This document shows positions 10,789 to 20,446 of a stretch of DNA of 34,287 bases, piece by piece; position 1 is the first letter of the stretch, and each line of letters starts with the position of its first letter. Source of the DNA: Acidobacteriota bacterium (lineage in GTDB: Bacteria; Acidobacteriota; Blastocatellia; Pyrinomonadales; Pyrinomonadaceae); NCBI GenBank assembly GCA_021323895.1, contig JAJPKD010000032.1, positions 1 to 34,287 of the forward strand, given 5' to 3'. A program made the translations under genes and the position numbers. Below the pieces are notes generated by a model. That model did no database searches, was not told the DNA's origin, and saw only the letters and a list, made by a program, of their open reading frames with translations.

Positions 10789-11919
10789 TTAGCTGGCTAA
10801 CGCACTTAGTTGCGGCTCGGCGGCCGGCGTAATTGATTGCCACTCGGCTTCGTTCGGTTTGCGTTCCAGTGATTTCCGTCGCAATTCCTCCCAATCCTCA
10901 GGCGGCACGCGATGAAAAGCTTCGACAACCTTTGGATCGAATTGCCGGCTCGCCCATTCGTCCAATTCCTTCGCGGCGGCTTCATACGAGCGCCCTTGAC
11001 GATAGACCCGATCGCTGGTGATTGCGTCAAAAGCGTCGGCCACCGAAAAGATGCGCGCGCAAATATCGATCTCTTCACCTTTCAAGCCCAACGGATAACC
11101 TGAACCGTCCCACTTCTCGTGATGCTGCGCCACCACGCGTGCGGCGCCTTCGAGGAATTTTATTCCGCGCAGGATTTGCTGGCCGTGTAGCGGATGCTCG
11201 CGCATGCGGATCCACTCTTCGTCGGTTAGCTTTGCCGGTTTGCGGAGGATCGCATCAGGGACACCAATCTTGCCGATGTCGTGAAGTAGCGAGCCGAATT
11301 CCAGTGCCTTCATCTCAGCGCTGCTCAAGCCATATTCACGGCCCAGACGCAGACTGAAAGTAACCACGCGTTCTGAGTGTCCGTGAGTTTCGGCGTCGCG
11401 TGTTTCAAGTGCCGCAGTCAGTGCTTTCAAAGTCGATCGATACGCGTTCTCAAGTGAGCCCAGTGCGTCATCAAGTTCGGCGGTGCGCTGGCTGACCAAC
11501 TCTTGGAGATGATTTTCGTAACGACGCTTGGCAACGATCAGATCGTGATGTTCCAACGCGCGCTCGACTGCAGCTTCTGCCTGACGAAGATCGAAGGGCT
11601 TCATCAAGTAATCGAAAGCGCCCAACCGCAGCGCATTGATGGCGCTCTCGATCGTTTGCATTCCGCTGATCATCACTATGACTGTGTCAGGCGAGATGAC
11701 CTTGACATGAGGAATCATTTCCAACCCACTCATGCCGCTCATGGTGATATCGCTGATCACAAGCTGGTAATCGCTGGCGCGAAGCTGGGCAAGCGCGTCT
11801 TCGGCGGACGAGGCTTCTCCACATTCGTACGAGAACGAAAGCAGATCGTGCAAGACGCCGCGCACTTCAGCTTCGTCATCGACAATTAAGAGTCGGGGCT
11901 TAGCGATGGCTTCGGTCAT
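10789..11919 (-). CDS. Response regulator with HD-GYP domain
   Basis: 376 aa; REC domain (LLIVDDEAEVR, VISDITMSGMSG, LMKPFD) plus HSERV, HDIGKIGVPDAIL, QHHEKWDGSGYPLGLKGEEI. Confidence 0.95.
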   Translation of the reverse strand: MTEAIAKPRLLIVDDEAEVRGVLHDLLSFSYECGEASSAEDALAQLRASDYQLVISDITMSGMSGLEMIPHVKVISPDTVIVMISGMQTIESAINALRLGAFDYLMKPFDLRQAEAAVERALEHHDLIVAKRRYENHLQELVSQRTAELDDALGSLENAYRSTLKALTAALETRDAETHGHSERVVTFSLRLGREYGLSSAEMKALEFGSLLHDIGKIGVPDAILRKPAKLTDEEWIRMREHPLHGQQILRGIKFLEGAARVVAQHHEKWDGSGYPLGLKGEEIDICARIFSVADAFDAITSDRVYRQGRSYEAAAKELDEWASRQFDPKVVEAFHRVPPEDWEELRRKSLERKPNEAEWQSITPAAEPQLSALAS

Positions 11920-12102
11920 GATTGGGTTAGCTAAACTCTTGAACTTTTGTGGCCTGGTCAGAACGAGACTGCGAGGGAGGACGAGGGAAAAGCCGACCGG
12001 TTTTCACCGGCTTAGCCATTGTACAACGCTGCCATGCCATTGGCAAACACAATTTTATCAAGCAAAACCCGTGGAAAATGCCCTAATTTGACGGGTTGGC
12101 GT

Positions 12103-12132
12103 TTGACCGGTCGGCGCGGGCTACTCTAATAT
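12103..12132 (+). promoter_or_regulatory. Putative sigma-70-type promoter for tRNA-Leu
   Basis: TTGACC (12103-12108), 18-nt spacer, TAATAT (12127-12132), 18 nt upstream of the tRNA 5' end. Confidence 0.6.
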
Positions 12133-12150
12133 GGCCTCCACGCGGAGACT

Positions 12151-12239
12151 GCCGGAGTGGCGAAATTGGTATACGCACCAGACTCAAAATCTGGCGAGGT
12201 TCACTCCTCATGAGAGTTCGAGTCTCTCCTCCGGCACCA
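12151..12239 (+). tRNA. tRNA-Leu (anticodon CAA), CCA encoded
   Basis: Acceptor stem GCCGGAG/CTCCGGC + A + CCA; anticodon arm CCAGA-CTCAAAA-TCTGG gives CAA; long variable arm; T-arm GAGTTCGAGTCTC. Confidence 0.95.
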
Positions 12240-12274
12240 AAGCCTTAGAGGAATTTCTTAGTTGCTGAACAACA

Positions 12275-12310
12275 AAAAGGCCGAGCGCCCTTTCAGGCGT
12301 TCGGCCTTTT
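12275..12310. terminator. Bidirectional Rho-independent-type terminator between tRNA-Leu and the convergent permease
   Basis: AAAAGGCCGAGCGCC-CTTTCA-GGCGTTCGGCCTTTT, 15-bp stem with one G-T pair and A/T tails on both sides. Confidence 0.88.
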
Positions 12311-12330
12311 CAATTTGAGATCCAGCTTTC

Positions 12331-13974
12331 CTACTTGATGTGCGAGTCCACTGGACCAGCAGGGCTGCCCGGGCCTGAATCCGGATCGGCAACAGCTTGA
12401 CCCGCCGGGGAGATGCCGTGAGTAGCGATCTCGTGCGCAGTGTGACGGGCCATAACGCTGTGTCGTCGGCCATACGCGAAGTAAATCACCAAGCCTACTG
12501 CCAGCCAGACAATCAAACGCACCCAGTTCTCATACGGCAGCGAGAACATCAGTAGCAAGCAGGTCAGAATTCCCAGGATTGGTACCAGCGGGACTAGCGG
12601 TGCGCGGAATGGTCGGTTGGCATTCGGATTGGTCTTGCGCATTACCAATACAGCTCCGCAGACAATCACAAACGCAAACAGGGTTCCGATGCTGGTCATT
12701 TCCGCCAGAATGCTAAGTGGGATAAACCCTGCCATCGCGGCGACAAATACTCCAGTCAGGATCGTTGACTTCCAGGGCGTGCGCCACTTTGGATGAACGT
12801 CGCCGAAGAAGCTGTTCGGCACCAAGCCATCGCGCCCTAAAGCCAACATCACTCGTGGCTGACTCAACATCATCACGAGCAGCACTGACGTAATTCCCGT
12901 CATTGCGCCCGCGGCGACGAGGTATTGCATCCACACAAGTCCGGCCCGTTTGAAAGCATCGACTACGGGCGCGTCGATATTGATGTCTTTATAGGGAACC
13001 ATTCCCGTCAGCACTGCCGAAACGGCGATGTAGAGAAGCGTGCAGATTACGAGTGAATAGATGATGCCTTTCGGAACATCCTTCGCTGGTTCGCGCGCTT
13101 CCTCTGAGTGGACTGAAACGGAATCAAAGCCGATGTAAGCGAAGAAAATGATCGCGGCACCGGCGAACATGCCCAGCGGTTCGCCTCCGGCGGCGTGGCC
13201 GCCGAGGATCGTCTTGCCAAAGAAGCTCACACCCGTATAGCCATACGGTGCGAATGGATGCCAGTTGGTCGTGCCGTAAACGGTCAGGACGAGATAGCCG
13301 CCGATAGCGATAACCATCAACACGATGACCAGTTTCACGGCCACCATGACTGCATTGAAGCTGGCGCTCTCTTTGATTCCCTTGACGAGAACGATCGTAA
13401 GAATAAAGGTGATCAGCACGGCCGGCAGATCGAAATACGATCCAGTGGCGACAAATCCCGTATGAGGACAACCCTTGCCAACGCTCACGCAATAATTGAC
13501 CGGCGCGGAGCGAAAAATCTCGGGTATCTTTGCCGGTATCCACGACAGGCCTTCGTGAAAGATCGGAATGAACTCCTGAAAGTGCGCTGACCAACCGTGC
13601 GCCACGGTTGCTGAGCCAACGGCGTACTCGAGAATCAAGTCCCAGCCGATGATCCAGGCGAACAGTTCGCCCAACGTGGCGTACGCATACGTATAAGCCG
13701 ACCCGGCCACGGGCACCATCGATGCGAACTCTGCGTAACACAGCGCCGCGAACACGCACGCGAGTCCCGCCATTACGAACGACAACATCAGCGCCGGTCC
13801 CGTGCGGTCATGCGCCGCGACGCCAGTCAGAATAAAGATGCCCGTGCCGATGATTGCGCCGACACCCAGAGCCGTCAGTTGCACCGGACCAAGAACGCGG
13901 CGCAAGCGGTGACTACCGGCCTCTTCTCCCAGTAAAAGGCTGAGCGGTTTGGTCCTAAACAGTTGGTTAGCCAT
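12331..13974 (-). CDS. APC-superfamily amino acid permease (cationic amino acid transporter-like)
   Basis: 547 aa, many TM segments; GVGAIIGTGIFILTGVAAHDRTGPALMLSFVMAGLACVFAALCYAEFASMVPVAGSAYTYAYATLGELFAWIIGWDLILEY. Confidence 0.92.
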   Translation of the reverse strand: MANQLFRTKPLSLLLGEEAGSHRLRRVLGPVQLTALGVGAIIGTGIFILTGVAAHDRTGPALMLSFVMAGLACVFAALCYAEFASMVPVAGSAYTYAYATLGELFAWIIGWDLILEYAVGSATVAHGWSAHFQEFIPIFHEGLSWIPAKIPEIFRSAPVNYCVSVGKGCPHTGFVATGSYFDLPAVLITFILTIVLVKGIKESASFNAVMVAVKLVIVLMVIAIGGYLVLTVYGTTNWHPFAPYGYTGVSFFGKTILGGHAAGGEPLGMFAGAAIIFFAYIGFDSVSVHSEEAREPAKDVPKGIIYSLVICTLLYIAVSAVLTGMVPYKDINIDAPVVDAFKRAGLVWMQYLVAAGAMTGITSVLLVMMLSQPRVMLALGRDGLVPNSFFGDVHPKWRTPWKSTILTGVFVAAMAGFIPLSILAEMTSIGTLFAFVIVCGAVLVMRKTNPNANRPFRAPLVPLVPILGILTCLLLMFSLPYENWVRLIVWLAVGLVIYFAYGRRHSVMARHTAHEIATHGISPAGQAVADPDSGPGSPAGPVDSHIK

Positions 13975-14018
13975 TCAGAAATCCTCCGATGGTTTTTGAT
14001 AGCAGTGTCACGAAGAAA

Positions 14019-15563
14019 TCAGTATTCGCCTTCAGCCTTAGCTGCGGCCTCCGAGATTGAATCCTCGTCGCCCATGGCCGTGCCTAGCCTCTTCCAAATG
14101 AAGTAAACCGGAATACCCGTAATGACGATAATCAGGCCTGGCCAGGTTGTGGCTGTCTGATAGATGAACAGCACCGCCAGAATTACGGCGGCGCCGATGA
14201 TGTAAAGAATCGGCACGACCGGATAGCCGAACGCTTTGTAGGGTCGCTCTGCATCGGGTCGCTTCTGCCTCAACACGATGATTCCGGCAATCGTCAGGAT
14301 ATAGAAAATCAGCGCCGCGGAAATAACGTAATCCAGCAGGTTTCCGTAGAGGTTTCCATATGTAATATGGCCGGCCGCATCGGTCTTGATTGTGCGCGGC
14401 AGCACGAGCAACGCTGCCCAGATGCCCTGAATCACCAAGCCCCAGGCCGGCACGTGCTTGTCGTTCAACTGTCCCGAAGATTTGAAGAACAGCCCGTCGC
14501 GCGCCATTGCGGAATAGGCCCGGGCGCCAGCGAGAATTAATCCGTTGTTACAGCCAAAGGACGAAATCATGATCGCGACGGCCATGACGATCGCGCCGCG
14601 GCCGGAAAAGATCACGTTCATCGTGTCGGTGGCGACCCGGCCGGCGCCCTGGATCTTTTCAAACGGCAGGGTCGTCAAGTAGGCGACATTCGCCAACAGA
14701 TAAAGCGTGATTACGATCCCGGTGCCGAAGGCCAGCGAGAGCGGAATATTTCGTTTTGGATCTTTTACCTCACCGGCGGTGAACGTGATGTTGTTCCAAG
14801 CGTCGGCAGAAAACAATGAGCCGGTTTGTGATACGCAAATGCCGACGAACAAACCAAAAGCTGTGAGCGCGGTCAGGCCGCCGTTATCGATCAGCGATCC
14901 GCGGACTGTCCAGAGATTGCTAAAGTTCGCGACTCCAGCGCCAGTCTTCAAGCTGCCGACGACAATTCCCAGCACGATCAATCCAAAAAGCGCCGCGAGC
15001 TTCGCGGTCGTGAAGGTGTTCTGTACAAGCTTGCCCAGCTTCAACCCGCGCGTGTTCATGAAGGTCAACAGAACGATCAGCAACACGCCAACCAATTGAG
15101 CAGTCGAAAGCGAGACGGCGTAATTGCTGAAGAGATGAATCGGTGCGATCAAATATTTGTCTTCGCCGATGGAAGGCACCAAAACGCCAAGATATCGAGC
15201 GAAGCCGACAGCCACCGCAGCAATGGTTCCGGTCTGAATCACCAGGAACAACGTCCAGCCGTAGAGAAATCCCCACATCGGCGAAAACGCTTCGCGCAGA
15301 TAGACGTACTGGCCGCCGGCTTTCGGCATCATCGCTGCCAACTCGCCATAACTTAACGCCCCGACTACCGTCAGCACACCCGTTACGATCCACACGACTA
15401 GCAACCACCCTGGCGATCCGACGCGCTGTGCAATTTCGCCCGAGACAATAAAAATGCCGGACCCAATCATGGACCCGGCGACGATCATCGTCGAATCAAG
15501 CAGACCGAGACCGCGGATAAACCCGTGGGTTTTGGTTTGTGTGCCTGCGGCAGCTTCTGCCAT
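14019..15563 (-). CDS. APC-superfamily amino acid permease
   Basis: 514 aa; LGLLDSTMIVAGSMIGSGIFIVSGEIAQRVGSPGWLLVVWIVTGVLTVVGALSYGELAAMMPKAGGQYVYLREAFSPMWGFLYGW. Confidence 0.9.
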   Translation of the reverse strand: MAEAAAGTQTKTHGFIRGLGLLDSTMIVAGSMIGSGIFIVSGEIAQRVGSPGWLLVVWIVTGVLTVVGALSYGELAAMMPKAGGQYVYLREAFSPMWGFLYGWTLFLVIQTGTIAAVAVGFARYLGVLVPSIGEDKYLIAPIHLFSNYAVSLSTAQLVGVLLIVLLTFMNTRGLKLGKLVQNTFTTAKLAALFGLIVLGIVVGSLKTGAGVANFSNLWTVRGSLIDNGGLTALTAFGLFVGICVSQTGSLFSADAWNNITFTAGEVKDPKRNIPLSLAFGTGIVITLYLLANVAYLTTLPFEKIQGAGRVATDTMNVIFSGRGAIVMAVAIMISSFGCNNGLILAGARAYSAMARDGLFFKSSGQLNDKHVPAWGLVIQGIWAALLVLPRTIKTDAAGHITYGNLYGNLLDYVISAALIFYILTIAGIIVLRQKRPDAERPYKAFGYPVVPILYIIGAAVILAVLFIYQTATTWPGLIIVITGIPVYFIWKRLGTAMGDEDSISEAAAKAEGEY

Positions 15564-15802
15564 CCGTTTCCTCCAGCTTGCTTGGCTGATTCTGCGGAAC
15601 TGCTTGTCGTATTAAGACTGCTCAGGGAGAGTTTGGAACGCGAGCCGCAATTATACTTAAATGCTTCTTCGTGTCGAGCGTTTTCGACGTTTTCACCGCG
15701 ACGTGAAGATTACGAGCTTTATTTCGCGATGTGGTTTTACACAAGATTGATGCGTGGAAAACCGCATTGCGAGTACAATTACGCTATAGTTAAATCCGAA
15801 GA

Positions 15803-17341
15803 ATGAGATATCGATCCCCCCTGGCCGCCACGCTTATTTCGTTGGTATTCGTGCTTTCAAGTTGTTCGCAGCAGACTCGCGAAGTTTCCAATGTCACGCC
15901 GCCAACGCCGACGCCTACCCCTGAGGTTGCGGCTATTACCCTTTCAGCCCTCGATGCTTTGCTCAGCGATCAGTCGTTTGTGCTGGAGCTAAAAGCAAAG
16001 ACTCGTCTGACTGATAAGCAGATCGCGAACCTGAAAAAGCTGTCGAGTGATGAAGTGGCGCGCATCCAGGCGTCAAATCTCGGGAAGCAGGCGCCCAATG
16101 CTGAAGATCCTCGCGGCCGGGCCGTCAGATCGATTCGAGACCAACTGGGAAATGAAAAGGCAGACGAAGTGTTAGCGCTGGCGTTTCAGCGCTGGTACAA
16201 CGGCCAGGATCCCAGGAAAAATGACGCCACGCTATTGAATGGTCCCAACGCAGTTCCTTCCGACACGCGCATTGTCGTCAACATTCCCGCATTTCGAATG
16301 GACATTTTTCGTGACGGCGCGCTCTTCAAATCTTACAAAATAGGCATTGGTTATCAGCAGTTTCCCTTGCCCACCGGCTTTCGCAAAGCCGAAATGATCA
16401 TCTTCAATCCGACCTGGACGCAGCCGAATGAATCGTGGGCCTCGAATCCGGGCGCGGTGACTCCGGCTGGAGCCGCAGGCAATCCGCTCGGGCCGATCAA
16501 AGTTCCCATCGGCGGCGCCAATCTGATTCACGGTGGCTAAGACCCGTGGAAGATAGGAACGTTTGCATCGCACGGTTGCGTTGGATTGACGAATGATGGG
16601 ATTAAGGATTTCGCAAGGACTTTCGCTGACGCGACCAACACTGAGCTGAAGGAAGATACGATGTTGGCTTTCTTGAAGACGAGAACCCGAACACAGATCG
16701 TCAAATTGAGCATGACTGTTCCAGTTGAATTGAGGTACGAGACCATCGTCTTGCAGGAAGGCCAGCTCTACGTTTATCGGGACGTCTACAACCGGAACAC
16801 GAACACTGAAGAGAATCTGCGCGCAGTATTCAGTGCCAACGGCGTCAGCTTTGACAGTCTGCCCGATGAAGAAAAGACTAAGGCACTGGACGCAGTCAAT
16901 GCCATGTCACTGCATCCGAAGAAGCAGCTCATGCCGAAACCAACGATGCCAACTGAGCAGGCTTCAACCGACAAGCATGTGATGGTAGCCGAACGGAAGG
17001 CTGAAATTGCACGTCAGGACAGACTGCGCAATCAGAAGGAAATCGTCATCGATATTCCGTCATTAAGCGGAAAAGGCTATCCAGGACCGAAAGATCTTTA
17101 TACCCCAAGTGGGAAGTTGGATCTCGAAGCGAACACGACGCCTAAGCCAAAACGGCCTCGCGCGAATCCCTCGCCTGAGGTTCAGTCATCGCCTGGCGTG
17201 ACTCCAATACCGGCGCCGCAGTCATCGCCGCGCACTAATTCAACACCGGTGCCGCTGTCATCGCCTCGCAGGAATCCAACGCCGGCGCCTCAACCAACTC
17301 AGGTCGTCCAGCCTCCCCGAAGTACTGCTTCCCCGCAGTGA
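15803..17341 (+). pseudogene. L,D-transpeptidase (YkuD) lipoprotein-like gene interrupted by an in-frame TAA
   Basis: ORF 15803-16540 ends at TAA 16538-16540 right after NLIHGG; the same frame continues DPWKIGTFASHGCVGLTNDGIKDFARTF... to 17341. The stop separates the conserved His (IHG) from the SHGC active-site motif. N-terminal signal/lipobox-like LVFVLSSCSQQ. Confidence 0.8.
17183..17290 (+). repeat. 36-bp tandem repeat, 3 units, in the proline-rich C-terminus of the L,D-transpeptidase frame
   Basis: CAGTCATCGCCTGGCGTGACTCCAATACCGGCGCCG / CAGTCATCGCCGCGCACTAATTCAACACCGGTGCCG / CTGTCATCGCCTCGCAGGAATCCAACGCCGGCGCCT. Confidence 0.85.
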
Positions 17342-18320
17342 TTGTCTCGAAGTATTCCGAGATGCGATCGAGAATCTCTTCGACTGAATGCGAATGATAA
17401 AGCGCGGTGCGGAAGAGCGCGCCGCCTCTCAGGCCCCGCGTGAATTGACCGGCGAGCTGTTTCATTCTTCCAATCGCGGCGAGCTTCGGCATGTCCTGCT
17501 GCAGCATCTCAAAATATTCGAGCAGCAGCGCGCGCTTGTCTTCGAGTGTTGGTTGAAACGGTTCGCGTCCGTGCGCGACATCTTCGATCTGGCGGAAGAT
17601 ACACGGATTCGCCATTGCGCCGCGGCCGATTAATACGCCGTCGCAACCAGTTTCGCGAAAACGATCGAATGCTTGTTGAATAGTCGTGACGTCGCCGCTT
17701 CCCGAAACGGGAACTTTGACGACTTGCTTGATCTCGCGCACTAAATCCCAATTCGCCAAGCCACGATAACCCTGTTCTTTCGTGCGGCCATGCAGCGCGA
17801 TGTGTTCCGCACCGCATCCCTCGGCGCGTTTCGCCGTCTCGACCGCATTGATCGTGTGGTCGTAATAACCGGCGCGAATTTTTACGGTCATCGGAATCGA
17901 GATCGCTTTCTTGATCTCGGTCAGAATCGTTTCCAGCCTGGGATGGTCCTTTAATAGGCCCGAGCCGCCCCCGTGCTTCACAACTTTCGGCGCGGGACAG
18001 CCGCAGTTCACATCGAGAATGTCTGCGCCAACTTCTTCGGCCATCTCTGCCGCCATGCGCATGCGCTCAGGCTGCCCGCCAAAAATCTGCACGGCGAATG
18101 GCCGCTCGTTTTCATAGAAGCGCATTTGCCGCTTCGATTTGGGATTGTTACGCGTGAGGCCTTCGACTGAGATGAATTCGGAGACCGTGAGGCCGACACC
18201 GCCACGCTGCTTAATCAAGCGGCGAAACGAAATGTCCGTCACCCCTGCCATCGGCGAAAGGATCAAAGGCGGATTGATCTCGATGTCGCGAATCTTGAAA
18301 GACTTCACCAAAGGCCTCAT
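17235..18320 (-). CDS. dusB: tRNA-dihydrouridine synthase B family
   Basis: 361 aa; INPPLILSPMAGVTDISFRRLIKQRG, DILDVNCGCPAPKVVKHGGGSGLLKDH, MTVKIRAGYYD, LHGRTKEQGYRG, GCDGVLIGRGAMANPCIF. Confidence 0.93.
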   Translation of the reverse strand: MRPLVKSFKIRDIEINPPLILSPMAGVTDISFRRLIKQRGGVGLTVSEFISVEGLTRNNPKSKRQMRFYENERPFAVQIFGGQPERMRMAAEMAEEVGADILDVNCGCPAPKVVKHGGGSGLLKDHPRLETILTEIKKAISIPMTVKIRAGYYDHTINAVETAKRAEGCGAEHIALHGRTKEQGYRGLANWDLVREIKQVVKVPVSGSGDVTTIQQAFDRFRETGCDGVLIGRGAMANPCIFRQIEDVAHGREPFQPTLEDKRALLLEYFEMLQQDMPKLAAIGRMKQLAGQFTRGLRGGALFRTALYHSHSVEEILDRISEYFETITAGKQYFGEAGRPELVEAPALDSCEAMTAAPVLN

Positions 18321-18898
18321 GGTTCGATTTTCACGGGAGTTCCCACGCTCACGGCATTGAACACCTCGCGAATGTCTTCATTTTCCAACGCGACGCATCC
18401 CCAAGTCCAATCGCCGGTCGCGCCGTTGCCGTGAATGTAGATGTCGCCACCGAGTGGAGTGTTCTGTGGCGGTGCCTTTTTCGCAAGCAACGCTTCCATA
18501 ATCGAGTCGTATTGAGCTTTCGTGATCAAATGGTCGCGCAAGCCTCGCGCGGCGTGCGCCGCGTTTGGATAGCTGACGCCGAGCGAAAGGAAGAACGCGC
18601 TCTTGTCGTTCTTCGTGAAAATATAGAAATCGCCTTCAGGCGTGCGGCGATCACCTTGCTTAACTTTGTCGCCAACGGGACTCAATCCCAGTCCCACGCG
18701 ATAAGTGCGCACGAGTCTCCTGCCCGAATAGAGAAACAACTTTCGTTCAGCCTTCTTGACGACAATTCTTGGTTGGCTCAGCGGGAGCGACAGCGGTTGT
18801 CGTTGCGGATTATTGGCTGGCGCTGCGAACGGTAAGACACCGAGCAGCAGAAGACTCTGAATCAAAATTACACTACAGAATCTCGTCACGTTCGCCAC
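18317..18898 (-). CDS. L,D-transpeptidase (YkuD/ErfK-type) family protein
   Basis: 193 aa; signal peptide; PRIVVKKAERKLFLYSGRRLVRTYRVGLG, GGDIYIHGNGATGDWTWGCVALENEDI. ATGA overlap with dusB. Confidence 0.88.
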   Translation of the reverse strand: MANVTRFCSVILIQSLLLLGVLPFAAPANNPQRQPLSLPLSQPRIVVKKAERKLFLYSGRRLVRTYRVGLGLSPVGDKVKQGDRRTPEGDFYIFTKNDKSAFFLSLGVSYPNAAHAARGLRDHLITKAQYDSIMEALLAKKAPPQNTPLGGDIYIHGNGATGDWTWGCVALENEDIREVFNAVSVGTPVKIEP

Positions 18899-19174
18899 TT
18901 ATAGATCCGAAAAGTCAAAACGGTTTTCGCTGATCAGTTCGACCAGATTTCCGGCATCACGTTTCGCGACATTACGCGTGCCTGGGACGCTCAACACTTT
19001 GAATTCCCTCAACGCATCTCGACGCTTCAGCGTAATCCGATCGCCGGTTTTCACGTTATGCGCCGGCTTCGCTTCGTGTCCATTCACCAAAACAAAACCC
19101 GCGTCGCAAAGCTGTTGAGCTATGGTGCGACGCGGGCAAAGACGGCTGAGTTTAAGAAAGAGATCGAGACGCAA
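18899..19174 (-). CDS. S4-domain RNA-binding protein
   Basis: 91 aa; MRLDLFLKLSRLCPRRTIAQQLCDAGFVLVNGHEAKPAHNVKTGDRITL. Confidence 0.85.
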   Translation of the reverse strand: MRLDLFLKLSRLCPRRTIAQQLCDAGFVLVNGHEAKPAHNVKTGDRITLKRRDALREFKVLSVPGTRNVAKRDAGNLVELISENRFDFSDL

Positions 19175-19264
19175 CGTGAGCTAAGAGGTAAGAGCAAAGA
19201 GCTCAGGGAAGAAGCATTATGATCATTAATTACGCTGCTCTTCGCCCTTTGCTCCTTGCCGTGG

Positions 19265-20377
19265 TTACGGCTTTGGAAAAATGCCGAGGATTTTGCCTTT
19301 GCCTTTGTCCTGTTTCGGTGGCTTTTTGGTCGCTGCCGCCGGTGGCACGATCTTCAACAGAGGCTCGACTTGGTCTTTGTAGCTGTCGGCAATCTTGATG
19401 TAAGACTCGTTGCGCAAACCCTGCAAATAATCCTCGCGCGCTTTTTGCGACCGCTCTTCGGTCATAGCGCCGCGGACATCGTTCTCGTTGAACGTCGGCG
19501 TGTTGCTGCCGGCCGTGCGATTGTCCACGCGGAGAATTTGATAGCCTTCGTCGGTCTTCAGAGGATTGCTGACGCCGCCGGCCTTCACGTCCTTGACCGC
19601 GCCGGCGATGTCCGGCCGCAGATCGGGAACGCGAAACAGTCCAACCTTGCACGGCTTCTGGCCATTCTGCGCGGTCCGCTCTGAGTATGCCGCTGCCAGC
19701 GTGCAAAAGTCCGCGCCGCCGCGCACCTGCTTCACCAATTCATCGGCGCGCGCTTTCACATCTGCTTCCTGCTTTCCTGCGAGGCCGAGAAAAATTTCCG
19801 AGAGCTCTACGGATTCAGGTTTGAAGAACTTGTCCTTGTGTGCGTCGAACTACTTGCGCAGCTCGTCAACGCTGAAACCGTAGAAGAGTTTCGAATCGAC
19901 TTCGCTTTCCATCACGGCCTGTTTCATGATCTCGATCCGCATCGTTTGCCGCGTGCCGGTGGGGTCCAGGCCGGCCTCACGCATGGCTTGATCAAGTTTC
20001 TCGATTGAAGTAATGCCATTTTCTTTCGCGACGGCCAGCATTCGCTTGTTGACTTCGTCTTCGACACGCTGCGTCAGATCGAGTTCCTTGCCTTTCTGCA
20101 AAAGGAGCTGCTCGTTAATCAGCGTCGCGATCAATTCGGCTTTGTGCTTGTCAACTTCGGCGTTGGCCTGGGCCTCCGGCATGCCGTTTTGCTTCAAGGT
20201 ATCGACGCGCTCTTTCATCTCGCGCTTCAACTGTGAAAGTGTGACGATGCCGTCGCCCACCTGGGCGATCACTTCATCGACGACGACTGGTTCGCCTTCC
20301 TGCGCGCGCGCCGGTGACGGGGAAACGAAGCAAGCTGCGAGCACAGCCAGCAGGGCAAGGGCTAATTTGAATTTCAC
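19265..20377 (-). pseudogene. SurA/PpiC-type peptidyl-prolyl isomerase (periplasmic chaperone) interrupted by an in-frame TAG
   Basis: N-half (20377-19850) MKFKLALALLAVLAACFVSPSPARAQEGEPVVVDEVIAQVGDGIVTLSQL...SVDELRK* and C-half (...FDAHKDKFFKPESVELSEIFLGLAGKQEADVKARADELVKQVRGGADFCTLAAAYSE...) lie in the same frame, separated only by TAG at 19852-19850. Confidence 0.82.
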
Positions 20378-20446
20378 GAATCGGTACTCCTTAATTCTTT
20401 CTGAACTGGTGATTGATTTCTCTGTGGCGTCCGGATGTGGCTAATT

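Noticed and set aside
12151-12310. tRNA-Leu as an integration site for a mobile island
   Set aside because: No integrase, no repeated tRNA 3' end and housekeeping-type genes on both sides; it is followed directly by a terminator.
12331-15563. Two adjacent APC permeases as a recent tandem duplication
   Set aside because: The sequences are clearly different subfamilies with little visible similarity beyond the generic APC motifs.
17183-17290. Three regularly spaced repeats as a mini-CRISPR
   Set aside because: The units are contiguous 36-bp coding repeats with no unique spacers; they encode a Pro/Ser-rich tail.
19230-19706. 158-aa minus-strand ORF 19230-19706 as a gene
   Set aside because: Out of frame with the SurA/PpiC-like sequence on the same strand; Arg/Ser/Gln-rich nonsense composition.
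16538-19852. In-frame TAA and TAG as evidence of stop-codon reassignment
   Set aside because: Many intact genes in the window end properly at TAA and TAG (kinase ends TAG at 3601; sigma factor, LysRS and dusB also use TAA/TAG), so global recoding is not supported.
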